Origin: an uncultured Clostridium sp.
GTDB lineage: Bacteria > Bacillota > Clostridia > TANB77 > CAG-508
Reading direction: 5' to 3'
Assembly: GCA_947244325.1 (NCBI GenBank)
Contig: CAMXJY010000006.1
Location: 53,591-117,590 of the forward strand
Length of the DNA stretch: 64,000 nt
Below the pieces are notes generated by a model, which made no database searches, was not told the DNA's origin, and worked only from the letters and a program-made list of their open reading frames with translations. Shown piece after piece: positions 63,952-64,000 of the stretch; position 1 is the first letter of the stretch, and every line of letters starts with the position of its first letter. The position numbers and the translations under genes are program-made.

Positions 63952-64000
63952 ATATAAATATACTTCCGGCTATGCCGGTAGTAGCGTAGGCTTAAGCTTT

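Overview
The window is very AT-rich, single-chromosome-like DNA from a Firmicutes (Clostridia) bacterium. AGA is the dominant Arg codon, Shine-Dalgarno sites are strong (GGAGG), sigma-A promoters have 17-bp spacers, and the gene families are clostridial (Spo0A_C-type protein, YtrA-type GntR operon, MutS2, LexA, ClpC, ECF vitamin transporter). An uncultured gut clostridial lineage is the most likely source; I cannot name the species.

Layout. 1-2.2 kb: partial secreted protein, a two-gene unit ending in a DUF4160 gene, tRNA-Leu, and a Spo0A_C-domain protein. 2.3-6 kb: ECF sigma/anti-sigma pair, a foreign secreted-protein gene between terminal inverted repeats, and a short AgrC-like kinase. 6.2-8 kb: rpsB-tsf. 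8.2-10.2 kb: DUF2207 protein. 10.5-15.7 kb: carAB with a small leader ORF and terminator. 16-19.5 kb: ABC transporter plus GntR regulator with a palindrome on its promoter. 20-28.3 kb: TetR/acyl-CoA synthetase, trpS, obgE, a ferritin-like gene and lexA. 28.3-34.3 kb (minus strand): mutS2-folT-ecfA-ecfT-folC, a folate uptake and retention unit. 34.6-37.6 kb: second sigma/anti-sigma pair and an ABC exporter. 37.8-41.7 kb: five tRNAs, DUF1287, VanZ, and PadR with a HAAS-FtsW-like protein. 41.9-48.7 kb: GH78 glycosidase, a candidate type I toxin-antitoxin locus, MBL hydrolase and tandem mgtE. 48.8-62.8 kb: two-component system, clpC, CDF efflux, cysteine desulfurase, NfeD/SPFH, a GH18-like protein with mltG, and two zinc-ribbon proteins. 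63-64 kb: a GC-richer island with two related genes, one interrupted by TGA.

The main observation concerns the codon CGG. I checked every CGG I could find against the reading frame of each gene. In the native AT-rich genes CGG occurs in frame only six times, in five genes (DUF4160, DUF2207, ECF sigma, ABC exporter twice, GH18-like). Every one of the six lies exactly where the reading frame breaks. In all six, skipping the C and reading the next three bases as GGN (Gly) restores the conserved protein and the expected family length. CGG is otherwise absent from the native genes, while four GC-richer, apparently acquired ORFs use it as ordinary Arg. This fits a genome in which CGG is unassigned and decoded by +1 frameshifting into an overlapping glycine codon, so that inserting a C before any GGN codon becomes nearly silent.

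Other notable items are a type I toxin-antitoxin-like locus at 44.3-44.6 kb, an anti-sigma factor carrying an FtsX-type extracellular domain, a TIR-bounded cargo gene, at least two dispersed palindromic repeat families, and an inverted copy of the tRNA-Phe anticodon arm.
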